The notes under the pieces are model-generated. The model was given only the letters and a program-made list of their open reading frames with translations. It did not search any database and was not told the origin of the DNA. Below are positions 53,158 through 64,000 of a stretch of 64,000 bases of DNA, piece after piece. Each line of letters opens with the position of its first letter. The stretch's first letter is position 1. A program made the translations under genes and the position numbers. Source of the DNA: Pterois miles (Eukaryota > Chordata > Actinopteri > Perciformes > Scorpaenidae); NCBI GenBank assembly GCA_947000775.1, contig CAMQGK010000171.1:2176001-2240000 (forward strand). The letters run 5' to 3'.

Positions 53158-54299
53158 GTAAGTCTCAAACAATAATTACATGGACACAGGTTTCTTTTTA
53201 GATGTGTTCGGAAGTTTTTATTTACAAAGCGAATGCAAAGAAATTTTAAAATTTTGTTGTTTGGCCTCAGCTTAGGAGTAATAGGTTGAAGGGGTAGCAG
53301 CAGTTTTTGAACAGTAGGTCTCAATTTTAAAATCAACATCCTGTCAAAGAGGAAACAGAAGATGAGAGCACCCAAATCAGCCTACAAATAAAAACATGTT
53401 ATCATTTACCTCCAGTGGTATCTAGAGGTATGCAAATAGTTTTAATATAATATGCAGATGTTTTGAGAGATTTCTGTCACTCTTCCAGGGTGATGGAGGT
53501 GAATTTCAATCAGAAAAACCCAACAGGAACAATTCTGTCTGGAATCGGTTTCCCTGTTACTCTGGACGATCCTCAGTTAAGAGTTTTCATTGCATCTACT
53601 CTCTACCAAAGACTTAGTCCGGTTGAAAACTGTCCAAACTGTCCCGCTTCATGTTCAGTGGCAGTGGAAGTAAACTCTGTGATGGTGGTAAACTTGGTGT
53701 TACTGGGTTTGTTTGCCAAACCAGCCTTTTTTGGTGAAGTAGGTGATGGTAGCTCTAACTGACATTTAGTAAAGTTCAGAGTCTGAACAATGCCTTCGTA
53801 AATATTCAGTCTCCTGCGCACATGCTCTTTTAGTTAGATTTGCTTGATAACTGTGCTCTTTAAAGGAGGGCAATCACCACCATCAGTGGTTTCAGTAGGA
53901 TACCGTGTGATTATTACAAATCAAGACCACAATGTCAATTCTATAAGACTCACAATTTCATTTTGAGTTATTTACCCGATTACATGGAGCAGCTAGATTC
54001 TTAAAGTACTGTATATCAAAAACTACTGATACTCTGTGAAGTGCACATGGAATACTGCTAGTAATACTGCCAATCGTACAGTGGTTTTAGAGTGTATGTG
54101 TATGTTCTTGAAGACATAAAGTAGAATTCAAAGTAGGGATGCTTATGTCTATACTGACCGTATCAAGTGTATCAGGTCAGCCCAACCTGCCACATTTCTT
54201 TGTCAATGTCATGAAACCCAGCGTTTCTGATATCTCAATTTTTGGTCACAATAATCTAAAAATGATCCACACAATAAGGGCACATTAAAATTTGGGGGA

Positions 54300-54955
54300 A
54301 TAAGTACCTGTGAGATACACTTGAGGGCAGTATTACTTCACTTTTCCACTATGAAATGTCTATATACTATAGAGAATATTACAAAAAAAAGAGTCTATTG
54401 GCCTTTTGCAGATTGTATATGGAAAGACTTTAGATGGTACACAGGGTTTGGAGTGAGAAAGCATAATCATTGATTATTCACATGGCATTCTATGATCATT
54501 TGTTGTTTCAGATATAAAAAAATATTATTTCTTTCAGTGACACTGATAACTATTTTCTTTTTAACTCTCCAGTAAACCAGAACATTTAGAAAAGTGTTTT
54601 TTTTTTTTCAGTTGTAAATCCATCAGTAGATCTCAGTCAGTGACAGATTATGATTTCAAGAAATGGTCAGTTCTTCATGTAAGTGTACGGCTTTTACTGT
54701 GAACGCTGGCAGAAAGGCAGGAAAACAAGGACTATCAAGAACACGAAACTTTGCTTCAGTCCACATTTTATTTAGGAATGTAAAAGACAATTCCTTCTGC
54801 TCAAAATAAGAGAAAAGAAATATATATATTTCAAAAAATAAGACAAAAGTATGAATTATGGAAGGTAAAAGTATCCATAAATAGACAATGAAAAAATAAA
54901 TAAAATCAGTGTTTGTTGTGTTCTGTCTGTGTCAGTCCAAATGCAATATATTATT
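54300..54955 (+). pseudogene. Copy of the distal jak1 3' UTR
   Basis: It aligns with 30241-30905, sharing for example tgtatatggaaagactttag and aatcattgattattc. The similarity ends at aaatgcaatatatta in both places, which in the parent is where satellite begins. Confidence 0.85.
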
Positions 54956-55240
54956 TAACTACTGAAAACAGTTTGTTCTATATATTACAGTTGTAAGGAG
55001 GCATGCTAAAATTGCTCTAGAAATACCTTATTCACAGTAAAACAATAGCAATGTCAGTGTGATATAAAATTTTTGCAAAATCTACAGTATATTCAGGTCA
55101 GAAAAAAATCCACATACTTAAAAAGCAAAAAACCTGTTTACAAAGCAAGAAGCATGGCAACTCTAGATTTATCTACAGTCATTAAAATGTCAGAAAATCA
55201 GAAATACTTTAGTATTGCAAAGCTTTGTGTGTGTGCGCGT

Positions 55241-55290
55241 ACACACACACACACACACACACACGCGCACGCCCACACACACAAACACAC
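55241..55290. repeat. (AC)n microsatellite, interrupted
   Basis: AC repeat with GC and CC interruptions, preceded by a short TG run. Confidence 0.95.
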
Positions 55291-55440
55291 AGTCATTCAC
55301 TATTGCAAAGTCGAGCCTCACCGCTGACCCTGTGTAATATGCAGAATACATACTGATACAACGGCAACGCACTGAAGCTTAGAGGAGGCTCCATTTACAC
55401 AAGAACAGAAAAATATGGATTTCCATACATATAAGTGTAT

Positions 55441-55839
<399 letters not shown>

Positions 55840-55849
55840 CACAACACAT

Positions 55850-57408
55850 GTGATTTTCTGTTCTGATGTAAATGAACGCTTTCTAAAAATAAAACTAACT
55901 ATATTTTCATGTCATCATATTTCTATTAACAACTAAACACCAAAAAAATCAGCTGAGGCTGCATTTACACACAAACAGAATTTATCCTGAACTGCAGCTA
56001 ACAGGTTCACCACCAGCTTTATGACAGATTCAAGAACATCCTCTGGCCCGTGCGGATGCAGGCTCTGTTTGTGCTGTGTTAATTTCAGGGGAACCGGGCC
56101 CCTTTGAGTACAATCATCATGAGGACGTCACGTCTAGTTGGTGGCACAGAGAGGCACAGAAAAATAATAGAGATATTCTCCATCAGTCCTTCAACATTCA
56201 GAACGGGGCTGATATTCAGATAAAAAATGTTATTTCATACTATCAAACTATGGGAGGCAGCATTAAAGATAATATTGCAACATCAGATAAATTAAAGATA
56301 TATCTATTGTTTGATATATCCAAAGAAGTCCTTTGTTGAGAAATAATCAAAGGATTAGAGCCAGACATGTAAATGTGCATTAAGAAAAGCACAGCACAGG
56401 TAGAGAATGACCCATGAAATCAAAGTAAACACTTGTATTTGTAAAAACAACAAAAAAATCTGATTGTATGGCACAAGTTTGCCATGAGAAAAGATAAAAA
56501 CTGTAGTTTATGTAATGAAACGACAAACAGCCTAGATTTTCTCCTCATGCAGTGTTAGCTGTGTCCCGACTCGGGGGCGGCCTCCCTTGAGGGGTGCAGC
56601 CTGTGACGGTATTTCCTTTTAAGACTGAAGACCAAAACTAATGGTGCTTTAGCTTTAGGCAGCCCTGGCCAACATATAAACCAACCAACAAATCCCAGCT
56701 GGTGAGGCAGTGAGGACGAGGGACTGAATGAACACCAGGATAAAGACAAAAGCTGCTCACAACATTAGCGGTGGACGACTGGAGGAAAACAGATCCACAT
56801 CTGACACCAGAGAGAATTTTAAATGCTATTTTCAAGGTCAAGAATGAACACTGAAGCTCAGCTATGTCTATATAACTTTTATCTACATGTCATCCTCTGT
56901 GTAGAGAACACATCCAAACAGTGCAATTTATCACGGTTATTATTATTATGTACATCCTGCACTGGCATTTTTTTTACTGATCCACTTTATGTGATGTACC
57001 AAACTGCTCGCTAGACAATTTCTAAAATTTATGAGTAAAAAACTAACTAGTCTGCAGAGAAAAGATGTTATTTCTCTTGCCAGTGTTAAGCCCTCTTGAC
57101 CCCTTGCTCAGACTCTGAATCAGGTCTGATGGCAGATGTTGTGACCACACTGTCAGTTAACTTTAAGGACAAGTTTCTGTATCTTGCATATTTTTCTTAC
57201 TGTCCCTAAATCCCATTTCAATATTAAAGTCACATCAATGAGCCACACTGTTGAACTGCATTACATATACAGTACCTTCATTATGATACGTGCTAGAGCA
57301 CCAAATGTGCATAAATCTGCATCTGAAATAGTGCCAAACAAGTACACTACTAATCTGTTTGTGTAACTTTTGTTTAAAACCAAAGAGACCAGCTTTATAA
57401 GGAAATTA
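55850..57408. other. Intergenic, no gene recognised
   Basis: Non-repetitive AT-moderate sequence. On the - strand, 55973-56090 stays open for about 40 codons, and 56572-56640 could be a small terminal exon after a pyrimidine-rich acceptor. Neither matches a protein I recognise, so no gene is called. Confidence 0.4.
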
Positions 57409-57722
57409 TTAAAGGGATAGTTAGGGTGTTTTTAAGTAGGGTTGTATGAGCGTAGTAGGTGTATTGTACCGCAGTAGATGGCGGTCGGCACACCCCCAGC
57501 ATCAAATAACAGACAGGAGCACTCACACTGGAGCATAGCTATACAGTGCTACAGTGTTTTTCTGTTCCCGTCCACAGCACTGTATTGCTTTGCTCCAGTG
57601 CCGGTGCTCCTGTCTGTTTCAGTGGTGGGGGTGTACTGATCATCATCTACGGTAAATAATACACTACAGTGGATAAGTACCTCATACAACCCCACTTCAA
57701 AACACCCAAACGGTCCCTTTAA
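57409..57722. mobile_element. Fold-back MITE, short copy
   Basis: About 42-bp terminal inverted repeats: left ttaaagggatagttagggtg, right caaacggtccctttaa with its complement continuing through ctcatacaaccccactt. TTAA is at both ends. The same family is seen at 59335-59943. Confidence 0.75.
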
Positions 57723-59334
57723 GCCTTTAAAAAAACATATATATTTGTGACCAGAGTCTTCAGAAGGAGCTAATGAGCTTGCGGTTGAAAACAGGCACAG
57801 ACAGGTTATGGAAGTAAGAAAGAGACGGACTAACACATTTAATTTTGGCCTTTTTTTTTTTTTTTGCAGGATTTATCGACACTAACAAAAATACACAATA
57901 TCATCAGCCTTATCCTTTAAATGTGATTGGTGCAGATTTAGTGGGATTATTCTGCACTAAGCCGCCACATTTGCACATCCTGTGACTGACAGTTTTGGAG
58001 GCTCGATGCCAACTGTGACCTTATGTGAGCGTCTGCAATCAGATATCTGTTTACCCGGGAGAGGGGGAGTGATGTTTGTCAGTTGGTCTGCGGTATCAAA
58101 ATGCAAACTGGTTGTTTTCTCTCTTGATACTGAAAATGCCGGATGATTTACTCCACAGGAGAGATGCTAATAAGCATAAAAACACGAGGACAATAATGTA
58201 TTCATATTGATTTGGATCACACCGGTAGAAGTTGTGTCCAGCTAATACAAATACCAGAGCGGAGAGGAGACGTTTCTCGTGTGCGTGACAGCTCTACAGG
58301 TACGTGCAACATGCAGGAGTCTGGCAGACATAACCAACACTCCTCACTGAGCGAGCAGACAGAAGAGGAGAACGCCACGAAAAAAAAAAAAAAAGTTAAA
58401 AAAAGAAATCCCTAAAGGCTGAGCAGCTGACGGCAGCCGGAGCTGTTTTTCCGTTCCTCTCTTTCTTCCTTCCAGCCTGTCTCTCCTTACTCCCTTTACC
58501 TGCCAAGCACACATTTTTAGACAACTACACCCACAGAAACACACACACACACACACTTGCAATTACTGGTTCCAGCACACACAGATCAGCAGTTGAAGTA
58601 AACACCAGTTCGACTCTTGTTTGCTACTATCAATCTGAAAGTCAAAATGTGAGAGCAGAGCGGTTCTGATTTTTAAAGCCGAAACCATGTTCGGAGCACA
58701 TATTTTGTGTATAATCACAACTTAAACTGTTTGGCAGAATAAAAGAAGAATATGGAAATGTGCTAACCAACGAGGTCGAGCACATTACTGGCTCAAAGTT
58801 AAAAAGGTACAGGAAACTTGATTTAAAAACAAACACATCAAATAGCAAGGTCAGAGACCAGGACGATGTTACTATTGGATGTGAATAAAATCAAGACTTC
58901 TAGGAGAAATGCAAACAACCTCAAGGTCACACACACACAACAACAAATCAACATGGCTTCCTGTAGGTTGTTACGGAAACAGCTGGACAGTGACAATCAG
59001 AGTCCAGCAAACGGTTCCCACTATAGTTTGAGTGCCAGATGAACTTTGAACAACCTGAACTGAAAATACTACAGAGCAGCTTCGCCAGGTTCAGCCCAAC
59101 AAGAAACCAGATGAAAGCTACAGCACTAACACTAAAGAACGAGTAACAAGGTTTAGTGCAGCACCATCAAACAGTTGTGCTGCACTAAAGCTTGTTTTTG
59201 TTGTGTGCAGTTCTGGCTGAAAATCAACGCTGCACACTAATATCTTTTGTCTTCCTCACTTTGAATAAGTTGTGTGGAGGTTTCATGGTGAAAAATCAGC
59301 ACAAAGTGTTTTCGTAATAACACTAACTCCACTC
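57723..59334. other. Intergenic, no gene recognised
   Basis: No exon supported. It includes a poly(A) run near 58380, a short AC repeat near 58541 and ordinary unique sequence. Confidence 0.4.
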
Positions 59335-59943
59335 TTAAAGGGATAGTTTTGGTGTTCTGAAGTGGGGTTGTATGAGGTATTTATCCATAGTCAGTGTATT
59401 ACCTACAGTAGATTATGTTCGGCACACCCCCAGTTTGGAGAAATGGACAGGAGCAAAACAATGTACTGCTGAGGACGGGGACGGCAGCAAAATATATTTT
59501 AGCTACCTACAAGAAAGGCTCACCAAAAAAAAAAAAAACCCCAAACAAAACAAAAAGATATACATTTAAGTGTACGCTATATTTACAGTATTTTCCATCA
59601 GCGAACCGAACTGAATGTCAGCCGGCTGCCTTTGGAGAGAGCAGAGATAAATTTCACTTCAGAAAGGAGAGGAAAAGGCTGTCTGATGGCAAGATAAAGC
59701 AGTGAAAATATCCTAAATATAGCATTCACTTAAATGGATATTGATTTTTCTGTAGGTGGGCCTTTCTTTTAGGTGGCTAAAATGTTTTACTGCTGCCCCC
59801 GTCCACAGCAGTACATAGCTTTGCTCCGCTGACGGTTTCTCCAAACTGGGGGTGTGCCGACCGTCATCTGTACATAATACACCTACTATGGAGAAGTACC
59901 TCATACAACCCCACTTCAAAACACCCGAACTATCCCTTTAACC
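59335..59943. mobile_element. Fold-back MITE, long copy with ~190-bp arms
   Basis: Left arm 59335-59524 and right arm about 59755-59943 are reverse complements over most of their length (cggcacacccccagtttgga against tccaaactgggggtgtgcc). Both ends read TTAAAGGGATAGTT or its complement. A central spacer of about 230 bp is not inverted. Confidence 0.8.
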
Positions 59944-62330
59944 TGCCAGAGCAGAGTTCCACATTGGGACATTTTTCTGTCTGCGACAAAAAAAATCAGT
60001 GGAGCAACTAACAGTTAATTGGTGGCTTTTGAAGACTTGTTGGCAAGATAACCAACACATTTAACACCTGTGGAGTTACTGGTTTTGAGTTTCCTGTAAC
60101 TTAAAAAGATTTTGGACAAGCGGGTGGAATACACTGGAAAAATGGAAGGCAAACTAACAGAGTGGCACTTCAGTTCTTTGTCAAGACCAACAGTTTTGCT
60201 CTGTTTTTGCATGTGAACAACCAAAACTGTGTGTGAAACCTTGAAATTGGCGAGAAAGGAAGCCCTACATTCAAGTCAAGTGATACAACTTTTTTTAGAG
60301 GTCTCAAAGCGTCAGTTACACTCCTGATTCTGTCCCCATATTTTTAGGACTACGTCCCTTTGCGCTATCAAATCTAGACGCGTAGGATTAGAGCTCAGAT
60401 TTGTTTTGTCCTCAATAGTTTTATCCACACAGCTCTGTAGTATATACAGTCATGGCTTTAGAGCAAGTGACACACAGTGCAGAGAAAAAGCTGACACCAA
60501 TAAAATAATTCAGGCATGGACAGTCAGAGTGGAAAACTGACAGTCAGGACGACAGACAGGGAAAACAGAAAAGCAGACGGAGCTTCTGCTGCCTCAGCTG
60601 TTCACATCTACAAACACAGAGGCCCCGTCTCTGGTCCGAACACACAGACATTTCTATCCCGTCTTTTAGAGAGGTGGAGGTGAGAGCAGAGTCCAGCTGG
60701 CTGCTTTTAATCCACTCACACCAGGAAGCAAATCAAACTGAGGCTCTGAGCCAGACAGCCAGAGGAACGCCATAAAATGTGGTTACAGCTGATTCAGGAG
60801 GGGTTAAATGAGCAGCAGTTGGACTTGGTTTAGATTCCTGAAGATGTTTCACTTCTCACCCAAGAAGCTTTTTCAGTACAGCTGAACTGAAGAAGCTTCT
60901 TCGTGGTTTCCTTACTCAGACACCATGACCTGGATGACTGAGAACCTTCACAAACAGTTGATTCAGGGGGATCAAGCTGGTGAAAGTGAGACATGAGGGG
61001 AAAAAACATTTAAAAGAACTGCTTCAGAGGGGAAAATACAAAATGTCTTCTACAATACAGACCAGACGCAGAGAGACGTCATGTGATAGATTTGACTACA
61101 GACAGAGAGAGACAGAGAAGAAGGGGCAATGGAGCTCATTCTCCACAACTTTAAATGGTAACACAACTGGACTAATAACTGGATCTCTTGCCTTTCCTCA
61201 AAATGAGTTTCATTTTCTGTTTCAAGAAAGAAAAATCAGCAAACAGACAGTTCAGGTGTTGGAGCAGCACAGCAGAGAAGGTGAGGAAAAGGGCTTCAAC
61301 GATGTTTAAATTACAGACCTGCACAACTACATAGAGATAATTTGTCTTCGAACTGCCAGATGTGCAATATGACTGTGAGAAATGAATCAAACAGCAGAAT
61401 TTAACCATGCAGATTATATTATGAATTCAAGAAAAACAGAGTTAAAGCAGGAGCTGCATTTCAAATGTAATTTTTCATGAAGATAGTGTATTCATTTAAT
61501 TTACTGTACTGAACCTAAGTGCAGCATTTTGAAGTCCATTACTGAAGGAAATCAGCCAGATGGGGAACAAATTTGAATGGAAAAATTCATTTCAAGTCCT
61601 ACTAAGAAACATACAGTCTTTTGGTTATTTTATTGCAGCAAAACGGTTAAATATATGTTGTCTGATATTAATAGTACTATGCAGGCCTGAAGAAAAATAA
61701 ACCACCAAAATAAAAGCATTTTAAACTAGCACAGCCACCAGACGTCACAGTCAGAATCTAACAGGAAACCCTCAGGGCGTACTGTCAGCCACAATAGTGA
61801 AAACACGAGTTCGTGAAATTAGAAATACATGGACATTGAAAATATAAATGCATGCTAAATAGAACGATTATGATATTTGCAAGATAAAAAGTGGGGGAGA
61901 AAAAAAATTAAAAAAATAATTAACTTATTAAATGTTTACAAGCTAAATATAAGATAAATCTAATACGCAGTAATCTTCTAATAATAAATTAGCTTCTAAT
62001 AATCTTTAGGTTTTAGGATCAGTCACCATCAACTGTCTGACATTATTTTCTGGGAAATGTCTGTGTATGAAAGTGACTGTGAATGTAAAACAAGAAGAGT
62101 CTGTGGATATTAAATTGTAATTTATCCATATCCTCCATTAAAAGACTTCCCAAATGGGCAACACAAAAGAAAAAAGGAAGGGAGCCGCTGAGTAAATTCA
62201 TTATGTTAAAGACGTGGAAACAAAGACGTAACAGGCTTCGATCGGCAGCTACTCTTGCTGATCCTCTTCCTGCCTGTATTTGTACAAATACTTAGCAGAA
62301 TACATTTTCTCTCTATTTTTTTGCACTCTA
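59944..62330. other. Intergenic, no gene recognised
   Basis: No supported exon. A short stem-loop lies at 60862-60901. The largest open frame (60980-61309) has no recognisable domain. Confidence 0.4.
60862..60901. repeat. Stem-loop, 16-bp arms
   Basis: aagaagctttttcagt (60862-60877) pairs with actgaagaagcttctt (60886-60901), 15 of 16 positions, around an 8-base loop. The flanking agatgtttcacttctcaccc words occur in a common fish repeat family. Confidence 0.7.
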
Positions 62331-62341
62331 ATACTCCTCTC

Positions 62342-62720
62342 GGGCTGCACGGTGGTGCAGTGGTTAGCGCTGTCGCCTCACAAGCAAGAGGGTTGCAGGT
62401 TCGATTCCAGCTTGCGGCTCTTCTGTGTGGAGTTTGCATGTTCTCCCCGTGTAAGCGTGGGTTTTCTCCTGGTACTCCGGCTTCCTCTCACAGTCCAAAG
62501 ACATGCTGTTTAGGTTAATTGATGACTCTAAATTGCCCCTAGGTATGGATGTGAGTGTGAATGGTTGTCTGTCTCTATGTTGTCTGTCTCTATGTGTCCT
62601 GTGATGGACTGGCGACCTGTCCAGGGTGAACCCCGCCTTCGCCCAATGCCAGCTGGGATCAGCTCCAGCCCCCCCGCGACCCCTAATGGGATAAGCGGTT
62701 GACGATGGATGGATGGATGG
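62342..62720 (+). mobile_element. tRNA-derived SINE with target-site duplication
   Basis: The head has pol III box A (tggtgcagtgg, 62353-62363) and box B (ggttcgattcc, 62398-62408). The body carries the well-known fish SINE words gtggagtttgcatgttctcc, cagtccaaagacatgc, actggcgacctgtccagggt and gggataagcggttgacg, then a GGAT tail. The 11-bp repeat atactcctctc flanks it at 62331-62341 and 62721-62731. Internal duplication of a gttgtctgtctctat unit occurs near 62565-62595. Confidence 0.93.
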
Positions 62721-62731
62721 ATACTCCTCTC

Positions 62732-64000
62732 CTTTTTTCTTTCTATTGTCTATATCCTCAATAAAACACTTTCTGGATGCATGCTTCAAAATGTGTCACA
62801 GTTTCACGTTAAATATGGTTCTCAAAGTGAAAGCGAGAAATGGGACACCATGAAAGACGTGATAGTAAAATCAAGTTAGCAAACGTGTGACTGGATGAAG
62901 AGCAGGCAGCAAGAGAGCCCACAAAGAATAGAGGGATGTCATGTATTGCCCTTTAGTTTAATGTTACGCCATTTCATTGGTACTTAATAAGCGTACCTGC
63001 ATACTACATCACCACTGATACTCTTCCATAGTTACTGTGCCTGCGCACGTAAACATCATGTACGTCCTGTTTTACAGCGAGCTGTTATCTCGCTGATGAG
63101 AAACTCGCGTCACATATCTGGTCCAAACCGACGTATCGTCATTATCTGATTTCACCTGCTATTGGGTTTCACAGTGTGTGAGCGTGGTTGCCATGGCGAC
63201 GCAAGTAATATTCTGCTCCGTGATATATAATCAGATACGAGCAGAATACAAAGAGACATACAAACAGGAAAAAAAAAAGCTTTTGCCAACGGTATGAGTC
63301 GTTACGTAGGTGTATAAACTGTATATACATATACAGTTTATAACGATGTGTGAATAATTTACACTAGAAAATAAACATTTTACATTCTACAGTAGTGGGA
63401 GCCTTAGTTATTGCCGAGTTGTGCACATAAAAAAACCTAATGTCCACACTATAATATTATAATACCAAGCCCTCTCCTACTTAGTAATGAACATCAAACC
63501 ATCTGGACAGGATGTGTAATTCAGTTCACAGCCTTTGCGCTAATCAAACAAACTACCTAAAGGAATCTTTTTTTTTTTTTTTTCACAATGATTCAAAAAT
63601 TATTTTTCTGTTCGCTTGTAAAAACATTTGGAAATAAATTAGCTCTACAAAGATTAACTTTATAGTTTGCTCTTTTCTTTTTCCCCTAAATACTTCTTAT
63701 AATTTAGGTGCAGAAATTCTACCAGCGCCCACTGAAGAAATATTCTTTTTAAAAATATTATCATAATTACAGTAGCATGTGATGAGCAAAAAATGTGAAA
63801 AGTTTTTGATTCTGAGGATCGTACAGTCCTTTAAATGATAAAGACTGTGTCCCAATCTCATACTACATACTAGGGGTGTTCAGATATATCGGTAACACAA
63901 CTTTAAAAATGTAATATTGACATCATGTTAACACTAGACATATAATAATATAGTGTAAATAACCCAGTACCGCTTAAATAATTTTACATACACACATTCA
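62732..64000. other. Intergenic to window end, no gene recognised
   Basis: No exon supported. It holds an X-box-like site at 63187-63200, a 30-bp near-palindrome at 63313-63342, a T run near 63570 and, from about 63872, words (taggggtgttcagatatatc) that may start another MITE cut by the window edge. Confidence 0.4.
63187..63200. promoter_or_regulatory. RFX X-box-like palindrome
   Basis: gttgccatggcgac matches the RFX-factor X-box (GTTGCC-AT-GGCAAC) except for one base. It lies in a locally CpG-containing stretch (63040-63210) that also has a tgcgca word. Without a nearby gene its role is unproven. Confidence 0.35.

Larger units (their letters stand above)
52240..54955 (+). pseudogene. Partial duplicate of the jak1 3' end, decayed
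   Basis: Collinear, same-orientation similarity runs to the parent from about 22074 (intron) through 23800 and again 30241-30905 (3' UTR). Retained parts are the intron before the third-last exon, a damaged copy of that exon (52600-52672), a shortened AC repeat, 15 bp of the next exon (53143-53157), intron sequence around 53300-54000, and a 3' UTR copy from 54300. The last coding exon and the intronic satellite are missing. It cannot encode a kinase. Confidence 0.9.

Noticed and set aside
62364..62789. 141-codon - strand ORF
   Set aside because: It lies almost wholly in the SINE, and such frames are common in this SINE family.

Overview
The window is vertebrate nuclear DNA, most likely from a percomorph teleost fish. 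It carries small exons with canonical GT-AG introns, a JAK-family kinase gene, and several interspersed repeats of the type abundant in spiny-rayed fishes: a tRNA-derived SINE, short inverted-repeat MITEs and a Penelope-like retroelement.

The left half (3187-28972) holds one recognisable protein-coding gene, jak1 (Janus kinase 1), on the + strand. Twenty-two coding exons are visible, from the middle of the FERM domain to the stop codon. They splice in a single consistent frame and encode about 1068 residues. The first coding exons (roughly the first 110 residues by comparison with human JAK1) lie upstream, so 1-3186 is an intron. The protein order is FERM, SH2-like, pseudokinase (JH2), kinase (JH1). 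The active kinase keeps its glycine loop, catalytic lysine, HRD, DFG and paired activation-loop tyrosines. The 3' UTR follows to about 30.9 kb.

About 25 kb of the window is a satellite whose monomer is a T tract of about 5-8 bases followed by GACATACTATACTATGAC. A diverged block fills the last jak1 intron (about 23.84-28.58 kb). A much more homogeneous array, with higher-order repeats, runs from about 30.94 to 51.25 kb, broken by a hAT-like element near 49.3-49.9 kb. Inside this array, 39.7-41.7 kb looks at first like unrelated T-rich sequence. It can be read as the same satellite with nearly all adenines missing. This points to a sequencing or consensus artefact. Two other blocks (41.7-42.9 and 47.6-48.1 kb) show a milder form of the same defect.

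Beyond the array, 52.24-54.96 kb is a decayed direct duplicate of the jak1 3' end. It retains a copy of the penultimate-but-one exon with a 45-bp in-frame deletion, a 15-bp scrap of the next exon, and a 3' UTR copy. The final exon is missing. The rest (about 55-64 kb) contains microsatellites, fold-back MITEs, a SINE with an intact target duplication and a possible RFX X-box, but no gene that I can recognise.
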